This document shows, piece by piece, positions 6,838-17,062 of a stretch of DNA of 64,000 bases. Position 1 is the first letter of the stretch; each line of letters starts with the position of its first letter. The notes beneath the pieces were generated by a model, which did no database searches, had not been told where the DNA came from, and saw only the letters and a program-made list of their open reading frames with translations. The DNA is from Pseudomonas sp. R4-35-07 (GTDB taxonomy: Bacteria; Pseudomonadota; Gammaproteobacteria; Pseudomonadales; Pseudomonadaceae): contig NZ_CP027732.1 of NCBI RefSeq assembly GCF_003852235.1, positions 2,294,001 through 2,358,000 on the forward strand, in the 5' to 3' direction. The translations under genes were made by a program, and so were the position numbers.

Positions 6838-9800
6838 CTATGGGGCTGCGTTGCCTTCCAGCGCCCATTCCAAGCTTCCAGTTGGGCTGGGTGGGGTATC
6901 CAGCTGGCGACCCAAGCGACTGATCAATAACGCTGTGGAATCGGCATTGCTCAAGATACTGATCACCCTTCGCAGTGGATCAGTGCTAAAAATCTGCCGG
7001 GCATCGTCAAGGGTCTGTCCGCCGGTGACCCTTAAAATGTGATGTAGAAGCGAGCCTTCGGGGTCTATCAGGGTCGAGGCTGTTGAGTCGAGGACCTGAA
7101 ACAACTCATTCGGCGGTGTGTTGCTGGACAGGGGCGCGTTCTGACTCCGCTCCACGAACGCCTTAGCAATTCGGCCTTGTGGCGTGTGGGTATCAATCAG
7201 ATCTGGATAGGGGTGTACCGACTCTAGATAAGCGATGTCGTGGGTTCCGCTGACATGGTGGGTGAGTTCATGAATGAGGGTGACCGCACGCGCATGGACG
7301 TTGACGTAAAACGGTTCTCTCAGCAAGTTGTTGTAATTGAGTGTCGGTTTGAAAAACGCTGCGGTCAGGTAGATGATGTTATGAGTGTCTGGAACCAACG
7401 TAAACGCCAACACCTGTTCGGTTCCAGGAGGGGGAGTCATGCGTGACTCCCCCATGACAAAACGGATTGACTGGGCGTTAGTCAATGATGGCTCTGTGAG
7501 AGCGTTGTAGATCAGATCAACAGCAAACTGTATGCGTATCAGGTGATCGGTTTCAACCGTCTGGAGTCCGAAGAATTTCTTGATGTGCGTGAGCGAGCGT
7601 GTCAGCGCTTGGGGAGCATTGGCCAATAGACGTAAGTTGTCTCTGGCGTTTTTTGCATAGTAGGTGGCCAACGTCAGGGCTTCAGTGATCATCAGCGCTT
7701 GTACAGGGTAAAGCGTTCGGATGGCCTGCATGCCGGAGGCCTGGATGTTCATGCTTTGTCGTGCAAAGGGCGATGAGTAGAACCGGTTACTCAGGCGTGA
7801 TAACGCTCGGCGTGCAGAGCGCAACGGTACCGGGCTGCTGAGCATCCACTGTTCTCGGGTGTTTTTGTACACGTAAGGGCCGATCTCGCGGCCATGACTG
7901 ATCCGCCACCGTTCACCCTGTTTGGTGACTTGGACGACCTTACCCTCGACGGGAGCGTAATAGTGATTCTGCTCGGATTGGTAGAGTCCAAGGCGGTCAA
8001 TCTTATTCAGGTCTTGCAGGGCCCTGTCGGTCAATGCATAAGCTTGCAACTCTGTTCGTTCGGGGGCGGTAATATCAAGGGCAGGCCATTTCGCCACAGC
8101 TTCGCTTGCGGTGCTTTTGGGGGGAGTGGACAGGATTGTTTCTGGCGAAGAACGGGAAACCTGTTCGCCGGTTTCAGGCATCGATTGGCGCAGCATGGCC
8201 AGCTCTGCCACACCACTGATGAAATTATCCATCGCTTCACGCCAATGATGGCCCTGCAAATTCTCGGCAGAAGCCATGAACAGTTTGAAGCTCTGCCAGA
8301 CGATCCAGGGGTAGGCCAGTTTTCCGGCAAGAAACAGAACCCCTTGGTAAATTGCGCTTTTGAAGATGTCTATTACCCAGTTCCAGTGCGCGTGCGCATT
8401 GGTAATAAATTGACAGCCCAATAACATCGTAAGCACTTCAAGATTATCGGTAAACAGGCGGTTGAACAGTGGGCCGGTGATGGGGTTGGAAGTCAAACGC
8501 AAAGTGCTTGCTGTATTGGCCGACTGAACGAAAAAGCTAGTCAGCGTCGTTTGGTGTGCGTCCCCAAGCAGCCTGAAAATCCAAGTTTGCAGTTCGCCAG
8601 GCCGACTCAGCTCAGTCAGCAGACTCGCTTCGTCCAGGTACTCTTTAAAGTCATGGCTTTGACTGTAGGGGGCATACAGAATATGCGGTCCCTGGCCGGT
8701 TGTTGGGCTGATCAGATAGACGCCCGTCACTTTAATCGCAGTACTGGCGGCAGAGGTCAGAAATTCCAGTGGCCGAATAGTAGCGTTGGTATCAATCACG
8801 GCGGCACGGGCGATCGCATCCGGCATGTCGAAGACCTGCTGAATAAACCCGAAGGCGGTTTCACTGAGGTTCTTTTGGAGCATTTGCGCATGAGCGTATT
8901 GTAAAAGTTGCCAAGGCAGTTGCCTTGCAAATAGTTGCTGGCGTTCTGCTTGTCCTGGAGTTCCGGCGCCCAGCATTGTCTTCAAGTAGGTTTGATAGTC
9001 ACTACCCAGTGTCAGCGCCTGGAGCTGAATGTTCAGTGTTCTCCCGTCGACCATTGTGGAAAAGAGTTGTGCGCCAGTCGACGTGAAACGTGGGGGAACG
9101 ATGGCCCTTTGGTCGCGATGGAGCAACGCATAGTTAACTAATGTCACCGTTCGTTGGGCGCCGGCGTTGGAAGTCGTGAACGTTACGTTGATCTGATCAG
9201 GGGTCAAGGCGCTTTGAGGGGCGATGCTCCGTAACAGGGTGGAGAGTTTTTTCCGAGTAAAGCTTTGGATGGATTCGATGCCGTGCAGATAATCCTGATT
9301 GTCCTGCACATTGTTTCGGTACTGCTCCAGGAGTTCGACGTGGAGCTGTTGGTCTCGCTCAGGGGCCATACCAAGCCATTGAGGCAATGATTGTTGAAAA
9401 ATCAGGGCTTTGGCAATCGCCATGGCGCGCTTGAGATTGTTCGCCGGTACGCTCTGCGTGATGTGGACTTGCCAAATATTGCGCAGTTGTTGGCTGGACA
9501 GTGTTGAACCCAGTATTTGGTTTTGTTCCCATCTCTTTTGATCGGCCCAAGTTTGCTGGTGATGTGCGCCGAGGTTATCTTCAATGAGTTGGAGCGCGCC
9601 GAGTGTATAACGATGGCTGGGGAGCTGTAGCGATGGTGCCAGATGCTCTATCAATGCCAAGCGTTCATCAGCGTCAGCCAGGCGTTCAGTCAACTCGGTC
9701 TTGGCATGGGCCAATGAGTCGAATGTTTCCAGCCCCAGGGCCGATGTCCACAGGATGGCGCGGCCGGAATACAACACGTCTTGTCCGCCTCGTTCTGTCA

Positions 9801-12057
9801 GCAAGAAGCAGCCAGTTAATGTCACGGGGGCTGTCAGCTCTTGGCTGTTCAGCGTCAAGGCAAATGCGTCAGGTCTAAAGCCGTTCAGACTGCGGCGCAT
9901 GTCGCGCTTGTAACTATTCAGAACCTCGAGTATGACCGCCTGGTCAACGGGCAGCAGCGATTGGTTCAGCCCCCTGAGTAGGACTTCCCCCCTCAATCCG
10001 CCAGTCAGCGCTGTTTCAAACAGGGTCGAGAGGTCAGGGAAGATATTATGGATGCGCCGCAGATAGTCTGGAAACTGCTTTAAGGCGCTGTCGATCAGTG
10101 CGTTAAAGGTTCGTATGTCCAGATTGGAGAGCTTTGTGGCCACACCTGCGGAGATTGCTGTAAATAGCCCGTAATGAGGGGTATTGGGTGCAACCTCCGC
10201 CTCTGCACAAAGTCGTTGAAGAAAATACTCCACCATGCTGATGGAAGTCGTCGGTGAGCGCCCCTCAATCTCACTTGGCGGGCCAGGGTACTGGTTTAGA
10301 AAAATATTCGAGGCGTGCAGATTACCTCGTTGTGCGTTTGCCATTAGCGAATTGAGCAAGGCTGCGGCGCATTGTTGCAACGTTGGACGGGTTGCGACTT
10401 TGCTGTTCACTTCGTTGTCGATACGTTCGAGTTTTTGTAGTTCAGCCTGAGCGGCTGGCAGAACCGAGGGGGGCGGTGACGGGTGCCATGAGGCTGACAA
10501 TTGAGTGCTCCAGCGACCTTGGGCGTCGAGCTCCAGCAATTGGCGATCAATCATGGCGCGCACATCAAGAAGATTATCGATTGTAGCGTTGATGTCGATT
10601 GTGCCCTTGCTTTGGCGGTACAGGTCGAGAGCGAACTCCAGGTTCTGAGCCTGCTTTTCGATGATGCTCTGCGCTAGGCCAGGAAATAGGGCTTCGGTGG
10701 TGGGTGCGGTGATGATGGACAATCGGACGAAGTCAATGATGGAGTAGCGTTGTGGTCGAGAGAGGTAGCCCATCCATAGATCCGGCTTTCTCACTGTATT
10801 CAACATGTTCAACAAATAAGATTTGAGTCGCGTAAGGTCGTTGAACGTCTGGAAACCCTGGGATTGTGTGTAGAGAAGAATGGCCTGTGGGTTGGAAGTG
10901 CTTTCTTGCTGGCTGAACACCAAGGTGCCCGCGAGCTCGACATAGGTCATATCCGAGGACCCCAGCAACGTTTTTTCGATCTTGATGGTAGGCGAGGATG
11001 TCATTTTTTCTGTAAGAGGGAGCGCTTGCAGCGCAAGGCGTTGCTGGGGCGACAGATAGTTTTGCTGCTGTTGGTCGAGTAACGCAGCCCGAAATTTGTC
11101 GGCCATGGCAATAGCTATCAGGTTCAGCCGTGATAAGCCCGTTTGGCTCTCAGACTTCCAGAATGTGCTGAGTTGTTGGGTGATATGGTATTTCAAGCCG
11201 TGGGCAAGTTCTTGTACGGCTCTCTCCCAGTGAAGTTGGTCGTCGGTATGGCTAGCGGTTTGTTCTGTGGAGGTGGGCCATTCTGGATGGCTGTACTGCC
11301 TGGTTTCACCCACGGGCCAACTGTTGGCCACAAAATAATCAAGGACAGTCACGCTTAGTGAGCGGCTCGCAATGGGCCGTTTGGTCGATGTCAGCGTGCC
11401 GTCCCGAGCCCGTGTGGTTTCGGTGGCGAAGCTGTTTACGCGGGTTTTGCGCTGATCCAGATCTGGAAATCGTATGCGCAATGCTTCGGTTAAATACTGG
11501 TCGAGCATTGAAGTAAAACTGGGCAGCATGCCCAGTTCATCGAGCACTTGCTGTGCATTGTCGACCTGATTGTATGCAATGGTACGGTGCAGTGCTTCGA
11601 AGACAGCGCCCACGATGGGATGGACGGTGATTGTCAACGCATCATTATTTTTCAGAGTTTGCCGCTGCGCGATGGATAAGTAGCCCGCCAATGCTTCTTG
11701 CTGCTCGGAGGGCTTCAACCAGGTACTCAGTTGCGCGAGGACTGTGGCTCGACTCTCAAACTTCTCTAATCCCCGACTAGGCGTGTACAGGAAAACACTG
11801 CCATCAGGAGAAGGACTCAACAGACATGCACCTGCGAGCTCAATCGGTGGGGCCCCGAAAGGGGTCACGGCGATAGCTTCGACGTGCATCGGCTGCGGCT
11901 GGCCAATACGAGCCGCGTCGTCGGCAAGATAGGCATTGTCAAGCCAGGCCAAGTCCTCCAGCGTAAATTTTCGCGCCCGCTGGCGTTCGGTCAGGTGTTC
12001 TCTTGTAGCTAGCGTTTCAGTGAAGAAGTACGGTAAATCGTTGTCGTCCATGGTCAT
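6838..12057 (-). CDS. Giant DUF6543-like (dermonecrotic-toxin-type) protein with aspzincin-like metallopeptidase end
   Basis: The product is 1739 residues from ATG at 12057; a GTG at 12126 is in frame but lacks a clear ribosome binding site, and FFTETL near the N-terminus fits this start. A module marked by 'xLxGxxLLS...LYTxxxGxxxF' recurs four times at about residues 71, 373, 743 and 1107. A hydrophobic region (about 1220-1270; IYQGVLFLAGKLAYPWIVW) follows. The C-terminal part holds HELTH (H1596, E1597, H1600) and GTHD (D1607), the zinc-ligand pattern of aspzincin (M35-like) peptidases. The layout fits DUF6543 proteins of Pseudomonas, thought to be large secreted toxins. No signal peptide, secretion gene or immunity gene is adjacent. 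Family by recall; peptidase role by motif. Confidence 0.75.
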   Translation of the reverse strand: MTMDDNDLPYFFTETLATREHLTERQRARKFTLEDLAWLDNAYLADDAARIGQPQPMHVEAIAVTPFGAPPIELAGACLLSPSPDGSVFLYTPSRGLEKFESRATVLAQLSTWLKPSEQQEALAGYLSIAQRQTLKNNDALTITVHPIVGAVFEALHRTIAYNQVDNAQQVLDELGMLPSFTSMLDQYLTEALRIRFPDLDQRKTRVNSFATETTRARDGTLTSTKRPIASRSLSVTVLDYFVANSWPVGETRQYSHPEWPTSTEQTASHTDDQLHWERAVQELAHGLKYHITQQLSTFWKSESQTGLSRLNLIAIAMADKFRAALLDQQQQNYLSPQQRLALQALPLTEKMTSSPTIKIEKTLLGSSDMTYVELAGTLVFSQQESTSNPQAILLYTQSQGFQTFNDLTRLKSYLLNMLNTVRKPDLWMGYLSRPQRYSIIDFVRLSIITAPTTEALFPGLAQSIIEKQAQNLEFALDLYRQSKGTIDINATIDNLLDVRAMIDRQLLELDAQGRWSTQLSASWHPSPPPSVLPAAQAELQKLERIDNEVNSKVATRPTLQQCAAALLNSLMANAQRGNLHASNIFLNQYPGPPSEIEGRSPTTSISMVEYFLQRLCAEAEVAPNTPHYGLFTAISAGVATKLSNLDIRTFNALIDSALKQFPDYLRRIHNIFPDLSTLFETALTGGLRGEVLLRGLNQSLLPVDQAVILEVLNSYKRDMRRSLNGFRPDAFALTLNSQELTAPVTLTGCFLLTERGGQDVLYSGRAILWTSALGLETFDSLAHAKTELTERLADADERLALIEHLAPSLQLPSHRYTLGALQLIEDNLGAHHQQTWADQKRWEQNQILGSTLSSQQLRNIWQVHITQSVPANNLKRAMAIAKALIFQQSLPQWLGMAPERDQQLHVELLEQYRNNVQDNQDYLHGIESIQSFTRKKLSTLLRSIAPQSALTPDQINVTFTTSNAGAQRTVTLVNYALLHRDQRAIVPPRFTSTGAQLFSTMVDGRTLNIQLQALTLGSDYQTYLKTMLGAGTPGQAERQQLFARQLPWQLLQYAHAQMLQKNLSETAFGFIQQVFDMPDAIARAAVIDTNATIRPLEFLTSAASTAIKVTGVYLISPTTGQGPHILYAPYSQSHDFKEYLDEASLLTELSRPGELQTWIFRLLGDAHQTTLTSFFVQSANTASTLRLTSNPITGPLFNRLFTDNLEVLTMLLGCQFITNAHAHWNWVIDIFKSAIYQGVLFLAGKLAYPWIVWQSFKLFMASAENLQGHHWREAMDNFISGVAELAMLRQSMPETGEQVSRSSPETILSTPPKSTASEAVAKWPALDITAPERTELQAYALTDRALQDLNKIDRLGLYQSEQNHYYAPVEGKVVQVTKQGERWRISHGREIGPYVYKNTREQWMLSSPVPLRSARRALSRLSNRFYSSPFARQSMNIQASGMQAIRTLYPVQALMITEALTLATYYAKNARDNLRLLANAPQALTRSLTHIKKFFGLQTVETDHLIRIQFAVDLIYNALTEPSLTNAQSIRFVMGESRMTPPPGTEQVLAFTLVPDTHNIIYLTAAFFKPTLNYNNLLREPFYVNVHARAVTLIHELTHHVSGTHDIAYLESVHPYPDLIDTHTPQGRIAKAFVERSQNAPLSSNTPPNELFQVLDSTASTLIDPEGSLLHHILRVTGGQTLDDARQIFSTDPLRRVISILSNADSTALLISRLGRQLDTPPSPTGSLEWALEGNAAP

Positions 12058-12407
12058 TGGCTCAAAGCAGTAAGGGGCGCGGCTCTTGAACCGTTTCCGT
12101 TCGGATGAGCGAGAGATTGTCCACACAACTTTGCGAGCCTGAGCAGTACATATTTAGTCCGAAAACCATAGCGACGGCGTTGACCGGACTGGTCTTCCAC
12201 CCCCAGATCGGTGATCAGCTTGCCGATGCCGATCATGACCGGGTTTCTGCAAGGTCTTTATCGCCTCGACAATCGGTTGCACGCGCAGCCCAACGGCGGT
12301 GCGACAATTCGACAAGCCCGCTCGCCACAATAGCCCTATCTGCCGGGCGTTCAGCGTTCAACCTTGAGCCAAAGTTGTAAAGACACCTATACCTTTGGTG
12401 CTCAGGC
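12058..12407. other. Spacer between cheB and the giant toxin, with REP-like sequence
   Basis: About 350 bases with no supported gene. On the minus strand, 12275-12345 reads as the common Pseudomonas intergenic repeat 'tgtggcgagcgggcttgtc...caccgccgttgggctgcg'. A 60-codon minus-strand frame (12054-12236, MIGIGKLITDLGVEDQSGQRRRYGF...) has protein-like composition and could be the end of a lost gene, but I cannot name it. Confidence 0.4.
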
Positions 12408-13490
12408 TCACTTATACAAAATCGCCTGATGAATATTCTCCAACGCCATGATGCGCTGGGCGGCGTTGAGCTTGATGGCTTCCTTGGGCATGCCGAACAC
12501 CACGCAACTGGCTTCGTCCTGGGCTACCGTGGCGGCGCCGGCTTCGAGCATTTCCTTTAGCCCGCGTGCGCCGTCGTCGCCCATGCCGGTCATGATGATG
12601 CCGGTGGCGTTCTTGCCGGCGAATTTGGCTACCGAGCGGAACAGCACGTCCACCGACGGGCGATGGCGGTTGACCAGTGGGCCGTCGATGACCTGGGCGT
12701 GATAATAGGCGCCGCTGCGGGTCACCATCAGGTGTTTGCCGCCGGGAGCGATCAGGGCGAGGCCGGGCAGGATGCGGTCGTTGTTGCGCGCCTCGCGCAC
12801 TTCGATCTGGCACACGCTGTTGAGGCGCTCGGCAAAGGAGGCGGTGAATTTTTCGGGCATGTGCTGCACGATCACCATGCCAGGGCACACCCTCGGTAGA
12901 GCAGTCAACACGGCCTCCAAGGCCTGGGTTCCGCCGGTGGAGGTGCCGATGGCGACGATGCGTTCGGTGGTCTGGGCCATGGCGTGGCCGTTGGCGGCGG
13001 GCAGGATTGCGTCTGCGCTGAGCTTGCCGGGTGGCGCGAGGGCGGGTGTTGGTTGGACGGTTCGTTTGCCCAGGTTCTTGACGTTGGAGTTCGCCGCCGC
13101 GCGGATGGCCGCGACCAGCTCGGCCGCCGATTCGATCAGGAAGTTCTTCAGCCCGGTGGTGGGTTTGGTGATGATTTCCACTGCTCCGGCCGACAATGCC
13201 TGCAGGGAGGTTTCGGCGCCTTTCTGGGTCAGCGAGGAACAGATCACCACCGGTGTCGGCCGCTCGCTCATGATTTTGCGCAGGAAGGTGATGCCGTCCA
13301 TACGCGGCATTTCGACATCCAGCACGATCACGTCTGGCCATTCCCGAGCCAGTTTATCCATGGCGAAAATCGGGTCGGACGCGGCGCCCATCACATGGAT
13401 GTCCGGCGTGTCGTTGAAGATCGCCAGCAGCACTTGCCGTACTACGGCCGAATCATCGACCAACAGCACGCTGATTTTTTTGGTAGGCAT
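12408..13490 (-). CDS. cheB: Chemotaxis response regulator protein-glutamate methylesterase CheB
   Basis: The product is 360 residues. Residues 6-125 form a receiver domain with the acidic pair VDD and phospho-acceptor D58 ([11 protein letters not shown]). After a linker, the methylesterase domain shows the catalytic triad elements: Ser in IGTSTGG, His in VQHMPEKFT and Asp in GMGDDGARG. It removes methyl groups from, or deamidates, receptor Glu/Gln residues and provides adaptation. ATG at 13490 follows the cheD stop region with a 38-base overlap, so translation is coupled. It is the last gene of the operon. Confidence 0.95.
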   Translation of the reverse strand: MPTKKISVLLVDDSAVVRQVLLAIFNDTPDIHVMGAASDPIFAMDKLAREWPDVIVLDVEMPRMDGITFLRKIMSERPTPVVICSSLTQKGAETSLQALSAGAVEIITKPTTGLKNFLIESAAELVAAIRAAANSNVKNLGKRTVQPTPALAPPGKLSADAILPAANGHAMAQTTERIVAIGTSTGGTQALEAVLTALPRVCPGMVIVQHMPEKFTASFAERLNSVCQIEVREARNNDRILPGLALIAPGGKHLMVTRSGAYYHAQVIDGPLVNRHRPSVDVLFRSVAKFAGKNATGIIMTGMGDDGARGLKEMLEAGAATVAQDEASCVVFGMPKEAIKLNAAQRIMALENIHQAILYK

Positions 13491-13986
13491 TTTTTTTGAA
13501 TGTTCCCATTGGTTGGTGCCGGACCCAGACGTTGCCGTTCCACAGGTCGAACACAATAGTGCGATAGCCGGTACTGCCCATGTCCTGAGCGGTCAGGTGT
13601 AGGTGATGGCGCTCGGCCAGGGCCAGCGCTGCGCGAATATTTAGGCTGGCCACGTCCTGCGCCGGGAGGGGGCGCGGCTGTTCGGGGAACATCTCGCCGC
13701 CGCCGAACAGCTTGACCTGATAGTCCTGGGCCTGCGTGCCGTTGGCATGAGCGTGGCGCAGCAGCAATTCGAGCGCCTCGTCGGCATATTTGCCATCCAG
13801 GGGCTGACCTTTGCGCGAGCGCGCCGGCAACATGAAATGGCACATGCCGCCGATCAGCCGTTGCGGATGCCAGAAGGTGATCGCCACACAGGACCCGAGC
13901 AAGGTACGCAAGCGTGTCGGCCGCGTCGCAAAACTGACTTGGCCCGGCGCCAGCACCACTTCGACCACATCGGCAGGCTTTTTCAT
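13453..13986 (-). CDS. cheD: Chemoreceptor glutamine deamidase CheD
   Basis: The product is 177 residues with the CheD core '[13 protein letters not shown]' (catalytic C33) and 'GGMCHFMLP' (catalytic H50), followed by KLFGGG. CheD deamidates specific receptor Gln residues and in some species interacts with CheC. ATG at 13986 overlaps the cheR stop (ATGA), and its 3' end overlaps cheB. There is no cheC in the operon, so the role is probably receptor maturation only. Confidence 0.93.
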   Translation of the reverse strand: MKKPADVVEVVLAPGQVSFATRPTRLRTLLGSCVAITFWHPQRLIGGMCHFMLPARSRKGQPLDGKYADEALELLLRHAHANGTQAQDYQVKLFGGGEMFPEQPRPLPAQDVASLNIRAALALAERHHLHLTAQDMGSTGYRTIVFDLWNGNVWVRHQPMGTFKKNAYQKNQRAVGR

Positions 13987-14792
13987 GGCTTGCGATAAAT
14001 CGATGGCGCGACCAGCTTCAACGTGTCGTTGACGCCGTTGAGGCTTTCGGAGTGGCTGATGATGAAGTAACCGCCGGATTTGAGCAGCGGCAGCAGCCTG
14101 GCGACCACCTGGCTTTTGGTCTGCTGGTCGAAATAGATCATCACGTTGCGCAAGAAGATCACATCGAACTCGCCCAGGCCGGGCAGCGGTTCGTTCAGGT
14201 TGACCTGGATAAAGTTGACCCGGTTGCGCAGGGCCTTTTCGATCAGGAAAGTCCCGTGCTGGCGCCCTGTTCCCTTGAGGCAATATTTGACCAGCAGCGG
14301 CTGGGCCAGGGTGCCGGCGCGCTCCATGGAGTAATGCCCGTTGCGTGCCTTGGCCAGCACCTGGGTGCTGATGTCCGAACCGATGACTTCCCAGGGCGTG
14401 GTGCCCAGGTTCTCCGCCAGCGTCATCGCCAGGCTGTAGGGCTCTTCGCCCGAAGAGCTGGCCGCGCTCCACACGCGAAACAGTTTTCCCGGCGGCGCCT
14501 TGGGCAGCACCTGCTGGCGCAGGAAGTCGAAGTGCTTGGGCTCGCGGAAAAAGTAGGTCTCGTTGGTGGTCAGCAGGTCCAGCGCAACTTGCAGCTCGCC
14601 CTTGCGCTGGTCGCTCATGATCAGCTTGAAGTACTCGCCGTAGCTCTGCAGTTCGTAGTGTTTGAGGCGTTTGAACAGCCGCCCGGCCACCAGGGCTTTC
14701 TTGGCGGGCGACAGGTTGATGCCGGCCGCGCGGTACAGCCAGGACTGGAACTGGCCGAATTCACGATCATCGAGTGGGCTGGTGTCTGGCAT
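13983..14792 (-). CDS. cheR: Chemoreceptor methyltransferase CheR
   Basis: The product is 269 residues. An N-terminal helical domain (about 10-80, ending in TTNETYFFREPKHF) precedes the S-adenosylmethionine-binding fold with VWSAASSSGEEPYSLAM, GSDIS and IFLRNVMIYFD. It methylates receptor Glu side chains, opposing CheB. The stop overlaps the cheD start. There is no TPR extension. A likely docking site is the Phe-ending tail found on both receptors of this operon. Confidence 0.95.
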   Translation of the reverse strand: MPDTSPLDDREFGQFQSWLYRAAGINLSPAKKALVAGRLFKRLKHYELQSYGEYFKLIMSDQRKGELQVALDLLTTNETYFFREPKHFDFLRQQVLPKAPPGKLFRVWSAASSSGEEPYSLAMTLAENLGTTPWEVIGSDISTQVLAKARNGHYSMERAGTLAQPLLVKYCLKGTGRQHGTFLIEKALRNRVNFIQVNLNEPLPGLGEFDVIFLRNVMIYFDQQTKSQVVARLLPLLKSGGYFIISHSESLNGVNDTLKLVAPSIYRKP

Positions 14793-14801
14793 GATCGAGC
14801 C

Positions 14802-15341
14802 TCAACGCGCGTCGAGGTCGAGAGCCAGCGCCTGGCCAGTCTCGGCCAGGCTGGACATCTCGTCGATGGACAGCACTTTGTCCACCTCAAGCACAATCAC
14901 GAACTTGCCATCGACCTTGGCCATGCCGCTGATGAAATCCGCGCGGATGCGTGCGCCGAAGTTGGGTGGCGGTTCGATCTGTGTCGCCGGGATTTCCTGC
15001 ACGGCGGAAACGGTGTCGACCAACAGCCCGATATCCTGCGGCTGGCCGTCTTCGGTGATGGCCTCGATGATGATCACGCACGAACGCCGGGTGATCGACG
15101 AGTTCGGCCGGCCAAAGCGCGCCGACAGATCGACCACCGGCACCACGGCGCCGCGCAGGTTGATCACGCCGCGCACGAAGGCGGGCATCATCGGCACCAC
15201 GGTCAGGCTGCCGTATTCGATAATTTCCTTGATGCCCAGAATGCCGATGGCGAACATCTCGCCACCGAGCATAAAGGTCAGGTATTGCGCATCCTCGCCT
15301 GCCGCGACGGCGGTATGGCGGGTAGTCATCACTGCGCCCAT
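14802..15341 (-). CDS. cheW: Chemotaxis coupling protein CheW
   Basis: The product is 179 residues. It is a single CheW (SH3-like) domain with 'YLTFMLGGEMFAIGILGIKEII' and 'GVINLRGAVVPVVDL'. It links receptors to CheA in the membrane array. ATG at 15341 has GGGAG six bases upstream; an upstream in-frame ATG at 15365 is less likely. It sits between a receptor gene and cheR in a tight same-strand series. Confidence 0.95.
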   Translation of the reverse strand: MGAVMTTRHTAVAAGEDAQYLTFMLGGEMFAIGILGIKEIIEYGSLTVVPMMPAFVRGVINLRGAVVPVVDLSARFGRPNSSITRRSCVIIIEAITEDGQPQDIGLLVDTVSAVQEIPATQIEPPPNFGARIRADFISGMAKVDGKFVIVLEVDKVLSIDEMSSLAETGQALALDLDAR

Positions 15342-15377
15342 GTCATTCTCCCTGTGAGCCCGCATCGATTCTTGCGA

Positions 15378-17033
15378 TCAGAAACGGGTGAATTCCGATT
15401 CGTCCGGGGCACTGGCCACGTTATAGGCGAAGGCTTTGCGCGGTGCCTGCTGCTCCGCGCGTGGCGGTTGGCGGTCAGGCTTGCCGGCGCTGTCCACGCC
15501 GCGGCCTTGAACCGCGGCCTTGGGGCTGGAGTCCAGCACGAAAAAGCTCATGGCCTGTTGCAGTTGTTCGGCCTGGCTGCTCATTTCTTCGGCGGTGGCG
15601 GCCAGTTCCTCGCTGCTCGAGGCATTTTGCTGGGTCACCTGGTTGAGCTGGGTCATTGCGGTGTTGATCTGCGCGACACCGGCGGCCTGTTCCTCGGACG
15701 CGGCACTGATTTCCTGCACCAGGTCGGAAGTTTTATTGATGGAGGGCACCATTTCGTCGAGCAACTTGCCGGCTTTCTCGGCCATGTCCACGCTGCTGGA
15801 GGACAGTTCGCCGATTTCCTGAGCGGCTACCTGGCTGCGCTCGGCCAGCTTGCGCACCTCGGCGGCCACCACGGCAAACCCCTTGCCGTGCTCGCCGGCC
15901 CGGGCGGCCTCGATGGCGGCGTTGAGGGCCAGCAGATTGGTCTGGTAGGCGATGTCATCGATGATGCTGATGCGCTGGGCGATTTTCTTCATCGCCACCA
16001 CCGTCTGCTGTACCGATTCGCCGCCTTCGGTGGCTTCCTTGGCGGCCTTGCTGGCCATGCCATCGGTGACCTTGGCGTTTTCGGTGTTCTGGTTGATGCT
16101 GGCGCTCATCTGTTCGACCGACGCACTGGTTTCCTCGACGCTTGCGGCCTGTTCGCTGGTGGCCTGGCTCATCGATTGCGCGGTGGCGCTGACTTGCTCG
16201 GAAGCACTGGCCAGGTTATCGGCGGCGTTGCGCACCTCACCGATGATATGCGCCAGCTTGCCGACCATGTTGCGCATGGCGTTGAGCACCATGCCGGTTT
16301 CATCCTTGGCACCCGGTTCGATGTGCGCGTTGAGGTTGCCTTCGGCTAATTGCCCGGCGGCGGTGGCGGCTTGTCGCAACGGGCGGGAAATGATCCGCGC
16401 GATGAACAGGGCCAGGCCAATGCCGATCAACAGGGCGACGACCAGCGCCGCAATGATCGACAAGCGTGCGTTTTCATACAGCGACGCGCCCTTGTCACCG
16501 GCGACGGTGGCGCCGGCGTCATTGAGTTCGACCATCTTCTGCAGGCGGCTGGTCACCTCATCGAAATGCGTCTTGGACTCCCCCCTGAGCAAACCGCGAG
16601 CCTGGGCTTCCTGGTTCTGCCGGGAAAATTCCAGCACCTGCTTGCTGGCTCCCAGGTAGGCGGTCCAGGCACTGTTCACGCTGGCCAGGAGCTGGCGGTC
16701 CTCATCATTGGACAGCAATTTTTCGTAGGTGCCCATGCGGGTTTCGAACTGCTGGCGCGCATCGTCGGCTTCCCGTTCGGCCTGCGCCTTCTCCTCGGCG
16801 ATCTCGGTGCCGATGTGGCGGTTTTCCTTCAAGCGATAGTTGGCGGCAAAAAAGCGCATGCCGGCGGCTGCGCGCATGGAGGGCATCCAGTTGCCCTTGA
16901 TGTCCTGGGCCGCCTGATTGACTGCACCGAGCTGGTGAATGGCGAAGCCGCCCATGGCCGCGGTAAGCGCCAGGACCACCAGGAATGAGCTGATCAGCTT
17001 GGTGGAAATTTTCAAATCGTAGAACCATTTCAT
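15378..17033 (-). CDS. Methyl-accepting chemotaxis protein (four-helix-bundle sensor)
   Basis: The product is 551 residues. TM1 lies near residues 10-30, followed by a periplasmic all-helical sensor of about 150 residues (4HB_MCP type), TM2 near 190-210, HAMP, and a long cytoplasmic coiled coil with the hairpin tip '[43 protein letters not shown]'. ATG at 17033 is preceded by GGAGG at seven bases. The C-terminus is a flexible linker ending SEFTRF, a possible pentapeptide tether for CheR/CheB/CheD. It is probably the main transmembrane input for this operon; the ligand is unknown. Confidence 0.93.
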   Translation of the reverse strand: MKWFYDLKISTKLISSFLVVLALTAAMGGFAIHQLGAVNQAAQDIKGNWMPSMRAAAGMRFFAANYRLKENRHIGTEIAEEKAQAEREADDARQQFETRMGTYEKLLSNDEDRQLLASVNSAWTAYLGASKQVLEFSRQNQEAQARGLLRGESKTHFDEVTSRLQKMVELNDAGATVAGDKGASLYENARLSIIAALVVALLIGIGLALFIARIISRPLRQAATAAGQLAEGNLNAHIEPGAKDETGMVLNAMRNMVGKLAHIIGEVRNAADNLASASEQVSATAQSMSQATSEQAASVEETSASVEQMSASINQNTENAKVTDGMASKAAKEATEGGESVQQTVVAMKKIAQRISIIDDIAYQTNLLALNAAIEAARAGEHGKGFAVVAAEVRKLAERSQVAAQEIGELSSSSVDMAEKAGKLLDEMVPSINKTSDLVQEISAASEEQAAGVAQINTAMTQLNQVTQQNASSSEELAATAEEMSSQAEQLQQAMSFFVLDSSPKAAVQGRGVDSAGKPDRQPPRAEQQAPRKAFAYNVASAPDESEFTRF

Positions 17034-17062
17034 CGGGGAACCTCCATGGAATTGCAAATACG

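Noticed and set aside
6838..7500. Immunity gene for the giant toxin
   Set aside because: No small non-overlapping gene lies at either end; only integrase remnants and the che operon flank it.
12054..12236. 60-codon minus-strand frame between cheB and the toxin gene
   Set aside because: It reads plausibly but runs into the toxin start region without a family match; kept as intergenic.
14052..16349. 765-codon plus-strand open frame across the che cluster
   Set aside because: It is antisense to cheR, cheW and the receptor gene, which have clear domains; GC-rich third positions create long antisense frames.
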